Of a DNA stretch of 64,000 nt, positions 50,101 to 62,100 are shown piece after piece. A model generated the notes under the pieces. It saw nothing but the letters and a program-made list of their open reading frames with translations, had not been told where the DNA came from and did not search any database. How positions within the stretch are numbered: the stretch's first letter is position 1; each line of letters starts with the position of its first letter. Made by a program: the position numbers and the translations under genes. Source of the DNA: Paragonimus westermani (lineage: Eukaryota > Platyhelminthes > Trematoda > Plagiorchiida > Troglotrematidae); NCBI GenBank assembly GCA_008508345.1, contig QNGE01000106.1, positions 141,079-205,078 on the forward strand, given 5' to 3'.

Positions 50101-53100
50101 TGACACTTTTTCCTTGGTTGGCGCAAACAAGGTCATCAGCACTCCTATTTGGGTCACCTTACATCAGTTTTGGCATGACTGCTTTATTCAGCATTTCCCT
50201 TGTTTGTCCAGCAATCTTCAGGCGTTCGCCATTTCACTGGGTTTTGCCGTCTTCGTTAGCTGGAGTTTCGAATCCAGTCCGGTTTTGAGCAGAACCAGTG
50301 GAATTCTCGTGGTGTGGAGCGCTTGCGTAGATCTGAAAGGAAGCTGAACTGTTTTTCTATGTCTCTTTTGCTGTAGCCACAGACTTGGCTGTGGCTGAAA
50401 TAACAGCGACCACAGCAACGCTGATACTTTTGAGATTATTAATGTGTGGTTATCAATCTGCGTCTTATGTTCAGTCTTCGAGCATTTTACATTGGAAATA
50501 AAACTATGACCTCTGATCTTCAGTTGACAATAGTCATCATAATTCCTTCACAGGCTTGCACTCTGAAAAACCTACGAAAGCTACTTTTCACCACTCAGTC
50601 CGCACAGACTAAGTGTGCGCAGTGTGCTCTCTTGAGGACAGTGTAAAGTCAGAAGCATATAGCATCAGCGAGTGGATTCGGACTTGCCGTGACAAACGGG
50701 TAATGCATTCACTCTCGATTCATTGGACCTTTACGTACACGCACTCATTTCTGGACCCTGTTTGTTCAGTTGATTCTTGTTGACTGCCACTCGTTTTTTA
50801 GCTAATGGATTTCCACACTAGTCTGTCCTGCCCGTCACTTATATGCCCGGCTGAACATCGTATTCCAAATGCGTCATGATAAACAGCCGAATGAGGCGGT
50901 TTTAGATAGGACGGGTTCATTTGAAAACTAATGTCATTAATGAACACTAGCCACCACAGTTCAGATAGGCGATCAAATACCGAGGAGTGAATGCGCGTTC
51001 ATAATAGTATAGCCGACCGCGAGCGAGAGTAATGCTTTTTATCATGGCAGGTTCCTGTTGTTTTACTGATGTTGTATAACCTCGACCATTGGTTCTTCGA
51101 CAACTGTAGATTGCGTCTATATGGTATGTACAGAATGGGCTGAGGAAATCATTCTGTCCATTTTTGTTATCCAAGAGTGCAGTTCGTTACTACATTGTTG
51201 CCGTTCTCGTGTATGTGAAATACACTAGTTCTCCTCACTATCAATGATACTGGGGTACTGTTTTAACGGTAAACAGTGGACTTCATACCAGTTGTGATGA
51301 CCCTCGTCTGCTCGCTTAGTTACACGTAGCCGGAAGGCAGATCCCCAGGTTGAAAACAACATTAAGTTCAAATATTTCTGCCGTACTGTTAAACAAATGA
51401 ATAAGTGTTTACAATAAGCGAACTCCAGGCGTTCAACGAAGTCAGTGGACTCCGAACGGAGCCGGCAAGGTCAAAAGTAAACCGTCACACGAGTGAGCCA
51501 GGATACCCTCGCCACAGTCGATTAACAAAAAATTAACCCAGTGGACCAAAATAATATTGATAGGAGAAGCGATTTTTCGCACACGGTTTCTTTATTGTCT
51601 TCGCCTGTGTCCATTTGTGCAAGTACTTCATGCTGAGTCGCCCTGTTGAGAAAGTAACCACGAAAACAGTCAAAATATATTTTGATGAGATTTGGTCTTG
51701 CTATCTACGCTTGCTGCACAATCGATTCTCCAACGCAGTTCTTCTCCTAGCTGAGGAGTGGTTTAGGATTTCGCTAATAGATGTTTAAAGTGACACGTAT
51801 GTAGCCGACATCTTCACATTGAGATACATATTTCATTCAACTCAGTTTGTAAAGAATCACTACACTGGTGTGAGTATGTTGGCCATTGTTCCATTGCTCT
51901 CAGACTAGACGGACAAACCGAATGCCAGACGCGTTTGCTTGTAGCCATGCCTCAGCTGCCGTATCGTCTCCAGAGTGGACATTGACTGTCCTGTGAACTC
52001 CAATCAACGTGCTTCAGACATCAGAACTTACGAGTCGGTCTGGACTCACAGGTTTCATTCGATCTGCTGGAAACCACTGCTGAGCACCCCGGACTTTTGA
52101 TAAACATCAGTTGAGCACAGACACCTTGTAGCCAACTCGTATCGCAAAGAATTACTACTGGTTAGGGTCAGGGTTGACTGTTATTGTCTGAGCTTACTCC
52201 AAAAAGGGTTTGCACACTCAGTGCTTGTCAGTCAAATTGAAATCACACGTTTCATCAAACCGGCTTGCCCTATCTTTGTTACTAATGCGTAGTCAGGTTT
52301 CTTCTTTGATATGAATTTATACCTCTCTCGGATGATTTCGTTTTACTTAATGTGAGGTCCAGGATGCAGCGGTCAACACGCTGGTCTCGGAACCGCTTGC
52401 GTTGGTGTTCAGATCGTGGTCTGATTGTCACATTTCATTGTCTACCGTTGTATTGCATAACGGCGGTCCATGAGTTTTGGGGAATCTACTATCTGAGTCA
52501 CACTTTGCACTCCTGTTCCAATGTATTTTTCTAGTTGGCTGATTTATATTTGAAGTAATGTTAATTAAAAAGTCGAGAAGCTGATGACCAAGAGGAAGGT
52601 ATCATGTAAATGGCGTCGTACTATCAAATGCAACACAGTCCCTTATGTACGAGTTGCAGATATTAGGTCACACCCTTTCTCCTTTCTACACGTGACCTTA
52701 CACTGTTTTCTCCTACGGTTGCTGTCGGTGTCAATTGTTCGTGTATCATTGTTGATGTTGATGTTGCTGGTATTTCGATTTTCTTGTTTGACTTTTTAGT
52801 AGCATCCACGCAAATCGAGACAGCCAGACAGTCATCTCAGAGCTATATCAATCGTGTTCTATTTTTATTGATTAGCAACTATGCTGAATCCATTTGTGAA
52901 CGAATCACTGGGTGTTACTTCAAAAAAGTGCTTGGGTACATTAAAGACAATTGAATTCGCTACTTTACAAACTCATTATCTATGTAACACTTGATGCTTG
53001 TGGACGTACGTACTGTTATACATACGCACGCGAAAACGATTGGTGTACATTCCGTTTACTTTGCGTGGGCAAAGTCCAGCACTGTGGACTTTGTCACGAC

Positions 53101-56100
53101 CATCATCCTTTCAGCCAGTTTTTTTTAGTGCGCTAGCAGCCATCTCGACCGTATGTTTGTCTTTGTCCCATTCGCTAGTTTTACACTAGAAGTACCATGA
53201 TTCAAGTGTTGTTGGCTGTCCACTATGTATAGTGAAGCAAGATTAGTTCCTTTAACAGACAGATGGTCTATTTGTTCCGTCCGTCAAGTCCACACTGACG
53301 TAGCTGTGTATCTGCGTGGTTGTTAGTCGACCACTTGGAACAATCGGGCTATCAGGTCCTATGTTTTAGAGTGCAGCGTGAATCTGTTCTTCAGTGGCTT
53401 TGGTCATGTCGGTGCGTGTCGTTTGTCAAGCTGTCACTCGTTCTCACCATAGTAGCTGAAAGTATTCTCAGGTCAGACGCATCATAAGCACCCGATGTTC
53501 CCTCTTATTCATGTGTATGTGCGCGCACGCTGTGTTTGTTTGATAACCACAATGTCCAAAAGAATTAAAAATAGCAGCTCGTAAGTTTCGGACAGAACTG
53601 TCTATCAGCTTTAGTAGGAAAAACGGACATTGATTTCGGTAGTGTATGCTGCGATTTGACACTTGCATTTCCTTGACACAGTTGCTGCAGATATTGTTCC
53701 GTGTTCTAAAGTCCGCTTTTGTCTATGGATCTTTGTACGATCAGGAAGTGCCAGATATTTTTAATTGGTTCTTTGTGTTAGGAGAAGGCGCCGACCAGGG
53801 ATGGATTGGAATTCTAATTTTTACTATAAACTGTTTAACAGACATCGTATAATGAGGTCTGGTTTTGCATCCCGCAAAGTCGAATGGCTGTTTCCTGTTG
53901 ACCGGAAAAATTATTGATATTCCATGCCACTACATTACTGTTTGTTGGATGGTTGAAACCTTCGTTGTGTTGCACAGTCTAAGACGATTGATTCCGTCAA
54001 AGGTAAGCTCGGACGTTGAAGTGCTATCCGTGCACACTAAAATAGCCACAACAAGTAGGACTTCGTCATAGGTTTGCTAAGGTAGCTACGCAGGTCAGCC
54101 GTCCATGATTTGCGGATTCTCTAGCGTTTCCGTTTGGACGACTTTGCCTTATATATGCCTCCTTCATTTTTTGTTTGCCCAGTTGGCTATTTTCCATTTT
54201 TTTCATTTGGAAGTGCCTGTGCAAAAAAATGCAGATCACAATCGTGCAGACAGTAAGAGTCAACTAATTTCTTATTTTTCTCAGTTTTCACCTTGTGTTG
54301 TATCAATCGATGCATCTAGCTAGTTGGACACCATAGTAAGGTTTTTGTTCACCGGTTTTGCTATCTGCTTGCTTACCTTGCGCATGAACATATCTGTTGT
54401 TCTTCATCAAGCAATCTCGTGTATGTATGACACTCCACGCCCTGTGCTATTTCAATTAATCCATGGTATTGCGAATTCAGTTTGTCCATATCCCTTCGGA
54501 ACTAGGCGATACTGTATACTTCACGTGTATCTCACTTCTTTCTTTCACACGGACCTAACAGTTTCTCTGTTTGTCTGTTGGTGCGCCTGTTAGGCTGTCA
54601 CTCTTCAGTTATGTTTGACTGCTCTTTGTGGCTTGGACAGCTGGAACTACTTGCAACTTTAAGCCATGTCAGTATGCCTTACATTTGATCTGCTCCCTTT
54701 CGTGTGCATCTCTGGCATATCAGTGCGTATCTGATGACACTGTTTCCTACGCTACCTGGTTTTCTCAATTTTATCTTCGTGTCCTGTCAGGATAATAACC
54801 TGGTGCGTCATTTAGACGCATGTGAGACGATGGGGAATGCGACTGCAATTTGTTCGGACAAGACTGGTACTCTCACAACCAATCGAATGACCGCAGTTCA
54901 GTGCTACATCGGTGGACAACACTACCGCGAGATTCCCAACCAGTCCCAACTACCGTCCGCTGTAGTGGATCTGATCGTGAACAATATATCAATAAACAGC
55001 GGTTACACATCCAAACTACTAGTATGTTCCACAGTTTGTCCAGTCACCCCTGATTAATACTCTAATAACTGTGAACCCCACAGTCACGCGATTAGCCCTG
55101 TAGGTTAGTTTTTTACATGTTGAAAACTGCCGCAGTGCGCGTTCTGGCTAGTTCTGATTCATTTCGAAAAGCTGCACTAATCCTGAGCATGTTCCCTCAC
55201 TGAACACGGTGATCCGGATTTTCAACGACTTAAGACGTTGTTCACAAACATCAGTTGCCTAAGCTGGCGGTGATATCTCTTCGATCGCGGTTACAATTAC
55301 AGACTTGCTCAGTGCTAACATCCTAACCTCCCCCTATTGTGGTACACTGTATGAAATAGGTTAATAAAGAGATGCTATTAGTTAAAAGACTCCACTGAAG
55401 TGTGGTGTTATCACACGGTCTGTCACGTTTCAGTCAACCGTATTTGCTGATTGTCACGGTGTTTGCTATGCATTCCCGTAGACTACGCTACGTAGCTTGC
55501 ATACAGCGCGGATCACCCCTATCGAAACAATTCGGTTCCTCTGAGGGTTCATGCATTTTCCTGTGCCCACATTGATTTCCATTCCACTGTACCTGTTTCA
55601 GATTCCCGAAACACTTTCACATGGTTGCAACCGGCATCCAGGAATGGACATGTGTGTGTGTTCATTGAGACCGGGGGATCGCCTTGGTTTACTGCAGACA
55701 AGCCAGCCAGGTTAATACATCCCAGAGTAACTAAAGACACCCATTAATGTTCTTAAGCAGTGGACTATCCAGCAGAATAGAAGGACGTTGTGCGCATAGA
55801 ACGTTGACACAAACACAGTTTTGTAACTGGAACTTCCATCAGCAATACATTTACGCTCTGAACTGGAGTTGCTTCTGCCGGTTACCAAGTCGACCGTTAG
55901 TTTCTTTTTTTCAAAACATGTAGTCAACCTCCGTTGGGCTATGCATTTTTGGGTGCGCCCACAAAGCTCAGCAGTTGTACAGATCACCTCAAGAGATAGG
56001 CGTTAATCATTATTTGGGACACCGCGAGCTCCACAGCCACTCTGAAACTTAGTCTGACTTATCCCAACTGATCTTAGTTTAAATGCGTACCATGGGAACG

Positions 56101-59100
56101 CTTCAGTTCGGCATTCTATGTTAAACTTCTGTACCGTCTAGGTTCTAGTGCTAATCTTAATACATCTTCCGGTCTAGACTACGCGGAAATTTGAACCCCG
56201 TATCCCGCTGTGGAAATATGCTCTAACTGGGCAATAAATAATCTTCAATCGGTTATATTTTTGTAACGGGTGAGTCATCACCAGTGTGCGTTTGGTATAC
56301 TGTTTGACTGACAGTTTCTAACGTGTTTCGTCCACACTTAAATGTGTAGGTTAATCATGCGTTTGAATCGTTTGTTTCCCAATGAGTGTAGAAGCCAACA
56401 ATCGTGTTTAACCGAAGATGTCTAAGTATGAGTCAGTAAGGCCTCAGGTTCACTAATTCAACTTCCGGTCTAATCGTTGCTCTTAAGAACCACTTTACTT
56501 GGCTGTGGACCAGCTAGTGCCAGACGTATATTTTCACCGAGATTACCTCACTTATTGTTACGTAGGATTCCGAAAGAAAACAGAACGTCTGGACTCCAAT
56601 AAAAGTCTATTCAGTTAGTTTTCTCGTCTGCAGTTATACTGTTTGTGGTTTCCTAGCCGTTACCCACGGCTTTTGGCTCATAGTCACCATTCTTCAGTAA
56701 CCTTTCACCGTTTTGAGCATGTCGCCGTCGTTTGCGGTCATTTCTTCTCGTTTGCACCTAAGTTCAGCTATTTTACATACCCACATATAAAACATGGTCC
56801 TATATGCACTGTGCTTGCTCTGCATCTTACGGCGGATCCACTGGAGTACATAAGTCGAACGCAATGCGCTCTTACGTTTGTGTTCGCCTAGCCTGTACAC
56901 GGATGGTGTCAGCTTCATATAACCTGAAGCAGTCCTATTGGACAAGTTGTAAACGTCACAATAACGACCTGGTCCACTGTCAGCAGTGGAATCTTCACTT
57001 ACTGGATAGCCACTGGTTGGAACTGATTAAATTTGGTTAAAACTTACTATTGTGAGCCAGAATGAGCGATAGTCATGAGGTGAAACCGGTGACTATCCAC
57101 GAACAGTCAGTATTTGTAAGCTAAAGCGCTCAGAAGAAGATTGTGTTACTACGGAAAGACTTATGGTTCATAGCACGCTTAAATTGTTATGAATGCTGAA
57201 CTGCATGGACTTTCTGGCATGACCTTTTTCCTCGGGGCAGTAGTTGTTTGTTGTCACCGGACATAGCGCGAATATTCATTCGCCGTACCTTCATAGATTG
57301 AGTCGGTGATACTGTTGGATCAGGAGACCGTTTCACCTTTCTTGGCTTGTTCGTTTACACCAATATTACCATGACTAGCTACATATGTTGTGGGACCTGT
57401 AGAGGAATCACTAGAAATGGGGTCGGGAGGGGCCTGGGAGATAAATTTGATAGGACAATGAGGGAGGGGACAACACTAGCATGTTTTCGTCGATCGACCC
57501 AGCTGTATACAGAAGACAAGGTGATTCAGTTTATACTGGAAGACAGTGGATGCAGTGTGGGACTTTGGGTGTTGGGAGTATCCATGGTTGTATGTGAGCT
57601 GAGATACTGCCAGGACGCCCAGACCTAGACAGGAGAACGACTAGGGTTGTCAACCAAATCCTTTGATTCAAAAGCCTGTGCTGCAAGGCGGTGGATAGAT
57701 GGGAGTGTACCAGAACAGGCGCATCTTCTGGAGAAGACTTCAACCCTCTTCCAACCCCCAACTTGGAGAACCAAGAGACTGTGTTTTGTCAGACCTCTAC
57801 ATATTGGCCTGGTTAGTATGACTGACTCTGTCGATGTGATTGTCAGATCGTCCAGTTTGGCCTAATAGGTCATCGGGACACGCAAGCCATCGCACTACGT
57901 CAAGGTTCGGTCTCGTTGTGACGGTGGAGTAACGCGAAAAGATTAAGCTGCGCATATGTTTGTAGGAATAAAAGTTATCTCCAACAGGTTATTCATATAA
58001 ACAGGAAGTCCTCCCAGGTTTTTGAAGTTATTTAGATGGATGGGAGAAACGCGATGACCATTTTCAATGAATCACTGAAAGATTTTACTTATAAGAATGT
58101 GGTGTAGACTCATCGGTTAGACCTACTTCGCTCGGACATCCATAAGTACATTGGTCTTTAGCGTGAAACTGAATAGCCGGCAGCAGTGTTGATAATACGG
58201 CGCTCTGGTATCAGAGGATTTAACGTGGTCGTTAAAGTGGGGTCTTCTTAAAATCGCTTCAGAATGACTTTTTGTGGAAGCACGTTAGGGGTGTGTGTTA
58301 GTACATCAGTTGTGCGTGAAACTAAGAGTCCGGTAGTTTCTAACTGACGATCCGGTTCGTGCACCGCTTACTCTAGTGATGTCTTGTAGCCACATATTGT
58401 ATTTATTGCGCACTTGGTCGGTAGTAACAATAACCAAATTTGGGTGAAAGCAAAACTGATCGATGTCGCACACCATTTTCAAAATTGGTGAGTCCACCAT
58501 CACATCGTACTGCCCATTTCTTAGTTGAGGACATCGAAGGGAATGAGAATGAATAAAGCAATGTGATAATCGGAACTGATAAAGGATCACGCATGGTCAT
58601 CGCGAACAGAATAGACTATATTAATAGGTTGCGATTGATCTTTGGTGATATGCAAATGTTTCTTTCCGATGAGAAACATGGTAATATTCGAGAAACTGGG
58701 AAATCGTATTACTAATGAGTAGTTTGGCATATCTGTGATTTTACATGAGAATCAATTGTGAAAAGTCACGGCTTCGGCTGGATTCGAATCAGTGACAGAC
58801 ACAACATGCCTCAAAGCAGCAAGCGCTCTACCGGCTGAGCTACGAAGTCACACCAGGAGCTCGGAAATTTCACATTTGGACTGTTATCCACCTGTCTCAC
58901 TGTCTCATGGAATCCACCAAACGATTTAGGGGATCGACTGACCCGGCAGCATTTCTCAAACAGTTCACGCTGGAATCGACCAACGCCACTAAATTTCCGA
59001 GCTCCTGGTGTGGCTTCGTAGCTCAGCTGGCAAAGCGCTTGCCGCATTGAGGCATGCTGTGTCTGTCGCTGGTTCGATTCCCGCCGAAGCCGTGACTTTT

Positions 59101-62100
59101 CACAATTGGGTCTCATCTAAAACTGGGAAGTCTTCATGAGCATGTGGGTGGAACTACACAAAGAACTTTTAATAATGGATCAACTCTAGTTTCAGAATAG
59201 CAGGCATACGAACATCACACACGTCGATTGTCACCAAACCAATTTTATCCGTGGCCATCCCTCTATAACATCAACTCACGAAATGATTTGTAAAACTATC
59301 GTAACGTGTCATGAAACGCTTTTGTAAGTCTATCACAAAAACTGGCTTTGATTGGCCGTAATATATCAAACAGAAACTTTGCATAGAGGCGTACGACTTC
59401 GTTTGATATGGTGATTATCTGCAAATATTCCGCTAGACGTGATAGTTGAACAGATTTGTACTTGTGGAGATGAACTCAGTTTTCAACCACATACCGATAC
59501 GCATAATTTGAAAGGTCTTCCTAAACTTTTCTTTCAAGGATTATATTTTATGTTAGATTGGTGGATTCATCAAGGGTAGTCCATTGGGCTGTGTTCTATC
59601 AGATCTCTTAATAACTACTATTGAGCGGAAGGTTGTTAGTTCTGTGTATCATCCATCGATGTGTAAAAATATGCAGGTGACACTTTGCTCATCACTGAGG
59701 TTCAACACAGTTTTCTCAGCACAACTCAACTCACCCAAGCATCAAGCTGAGTTCAACAGAGAAACGCTTAGACTGATTTCCGCCCCTTATATATTCCTTC
59801 AGCTGGAGAAAACAACCATTCACTTGAATGATCGATCCAATGATAGGTAACGTTCACTGACCAATACACGTATTTCCAGTTTTGCCAGACAGCATACCAA
59901 AGGGAACTGGTGCATACCTTAATTTCAAAGGCATAATGAATATACACCGATGATAAGCTTAAAGTGGGTTGATTTCCTTCGTTCCATTTTAAGGAAAACA
60001 GTGCGTTGCGCTTTTTGATGAAAAGGAAGAATAACACCAGAAAAATGCTTGATAACAGTTTACAAGAGAGAGTTTTTCTTAGGCGTTTCACTTGCAGACG
60101 ATCTGGTTACCAAACAATTTATGCAACAGCCAAACACAGCCATTCCACGAGTTTGCTCAACTTAACCCAGTACAACAGTGTACTTGCATCAACGAATGAG
60201 AGAAATGAGCGTAATCAAATTGCTCCTGAGGAAAGCTACTCAAGGTGGTTAAAGCTTTGAGTATTACTGTGATAATCGAATTGAATTTCATCGCTCATAT
60301 GTGTATGCGTAGGCTGGACAAAAAGGCCCCACTGGCACACCTCCCAGTCTTATTCCTTCGGGTTTACACTGGATATGTGGTGTGTGGGTGGAACTGCAAG
60401 TGGTGCAGCGCAAGCCAATTGCAGTGATGGATAAGCGCAGGTGTCCTTTGGCTTCGGTCACTGTGACAGGCTAATCCGAATCGGATGCCGCCAACCGTGT
60501 GTGTGTGTGTGTGTATGGTTGTGCATATATTTTCACCAACGCTGTTCTACTCTGCCAGAAAAATTTCAACATTGCAGTATGTAGCCGATGGGATGTGGCG
60601 AAATTTTTCAGACACTTAATCGTACAGTTTGCTATTCTGGACTTCTGTTCACGAAGCTTTCAAAGTGTTTGTCTACTCAACTGGCCACTCAGATTTCACC
60701 TACTGCCTCAGGAAAACGGAACCTGTTCTGTTCACTCGCTAAGCATATATACGAAGCAGAATGTAGGGAAGTTATCGAGGCGTTACCAATGAAACCTACT
60801 CGCCAGTCTGTATGTGTTCAGTAGGTGTTACCGACTACTCTCCAATAGCACTAGCAGCGAAGCATGATGAATCAATAAAGAATTATCAACAATCGCCTAT
60901 TATTTATGTACGTAGCTGTCACCACTATATATGTCGTGTTTGTGTTCCCATTATGATCCATTTACATGCACACACGTGTTCAGATTTTACAAACGGTTGT
61001 TCTGGAAAACATCACACGGTTGTGTTGAAATTCTCGATGGGAACGAATTGTTTTAAACAGAACCTCTGAGAATCAACACTGTGCTACGTGCACGTGACTA
61101 GAATCGTGCATGTCTTTTTGTGGAGTGTGTCCATAACTATTTTGTATTTCACAGTTCACGATCACCGTACTCGAGAAGGAGAACACAACCGTGTATGTCC
61201 TGTTCATTCCGTCCTCTTTCTGATAGTTTGAAAGGTTCGTTTTCGTGGTCAATCTGTTTACAATCACATTTGACCACAACCAGTTAGTGGTGATCGTGCC
61301 TGTGCTCGTTTTCAGCTTTCCGTTCATTCCTGTTAGTGTTACAAAAAAGAAAACGTTGTTATTTTCCTTCCCACATACTCTGTCTCGACGGTAACAGATT
61401 CATACTACATCTTTCTTTGCTGTCTCCCATCAAAAACGATGTACAGAACTACGAAACGTTCTTTAAATTTGTATTTGGTTAGCCAAATCCAGTTTTTGGA
61501 CCGATTTGTTTACTCTCCTCGTGAAGCATATAATAGACGTGAAATCTGCCCTCTGATTGGCTCTTTTCAAATTCAAAGGGTTTCAAGTTATGTGTACTCG
61601 TTAGCAGACACACGCACACACGTATGTGGACCTTTTCATCACAGTTTTGATTTATGCAAGCCACTCCGAAATGTTAACAGTGATAACAACCAATTTCCTA
61701 TTTCTGAAAAATCGAAAAGGGCAATTGGAATTTTGAACTGAGTTGTTGTGGACGTGGCTGTTTATTGCATTTTCGTTTGACCACGGTTTTCGTTCCACGC
61801 TGTGTTAATGACCGTATATATCGTTTTTTGTTTTATGCTATTGAAATGAGATCCGTGAGAATGTTTCTCTCTCGAGGCTTTTTATGCATTTTGCGATTAA
61901 CCCAATACATTCGACCAGGACTGAAATTTCTGTACATAATGTTTCATACTTCGACACACAACTGATACAGTTTTTTGTGCTGTTCAACAGTCCCTGTTTT
62001 TCCCGCCGTTCTTGCCGATTACTAGCCACCAGACCATCCAGGCGCGTTACCTATGCAGGTGGGAAACAAGACCGAATGTGCTCTACTTGGTTTCGTGCAA

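Larger units (their letters stand above)
44568..54790 (+). other. PMCA intron 7 (10.2 kb)
   Basis: Donor GTTAGT, acceptor CCTGTCAG. Holds the (GT)n tract at 47146-47184, a decayed LINE at 47530-48830 and a tRNA-like scrap near 52360. The other parts (44568-47140, 48840-52350, 52430-54790) hold nothing I recognise. Confidence 0.8.
58753..59108. repeat. Inverted pair of tRNA-derived SINE units (118-bp arms)
   Basis: Arms 58753-58870 and 58991-59108 are reverse complements of equal length with about 11 mismatches (roughly 91% identity), separated by 120 bp of unique DNA. Each arm carries a tRNA-like core with shared flanks: AAATTTCCGAGCTCCTGGTG before it and GTGACTTTTCACAATTG after it. The shared flanks show that the repeat unit is larger than a tRNA gene, so these are SINE copies or an inverted duplication, not two tRNA genes. 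Confidence 0.8.
55022..62025 (+). other. PMCA intron 8 (7.0 kb)
   Basis: Donor GTATGT, acceptor GATTACTAG. Holds a tRNA-like scrap near 56165, a suspected old repeat at 57340-57930, the inverted tRNA-like pair at 58753-59108 and LINE copy E at 60312-60514. The other parts hold nothing recognised. Confidence 0.8.

Noticed and set aside
60300..60517. TGTGTATG on both sides of LINE copy E as a target-site duplication
   Set aside because: Only 8 bp, rich in GT next to a GT tract, and four bases lie between the left copy and the element start.
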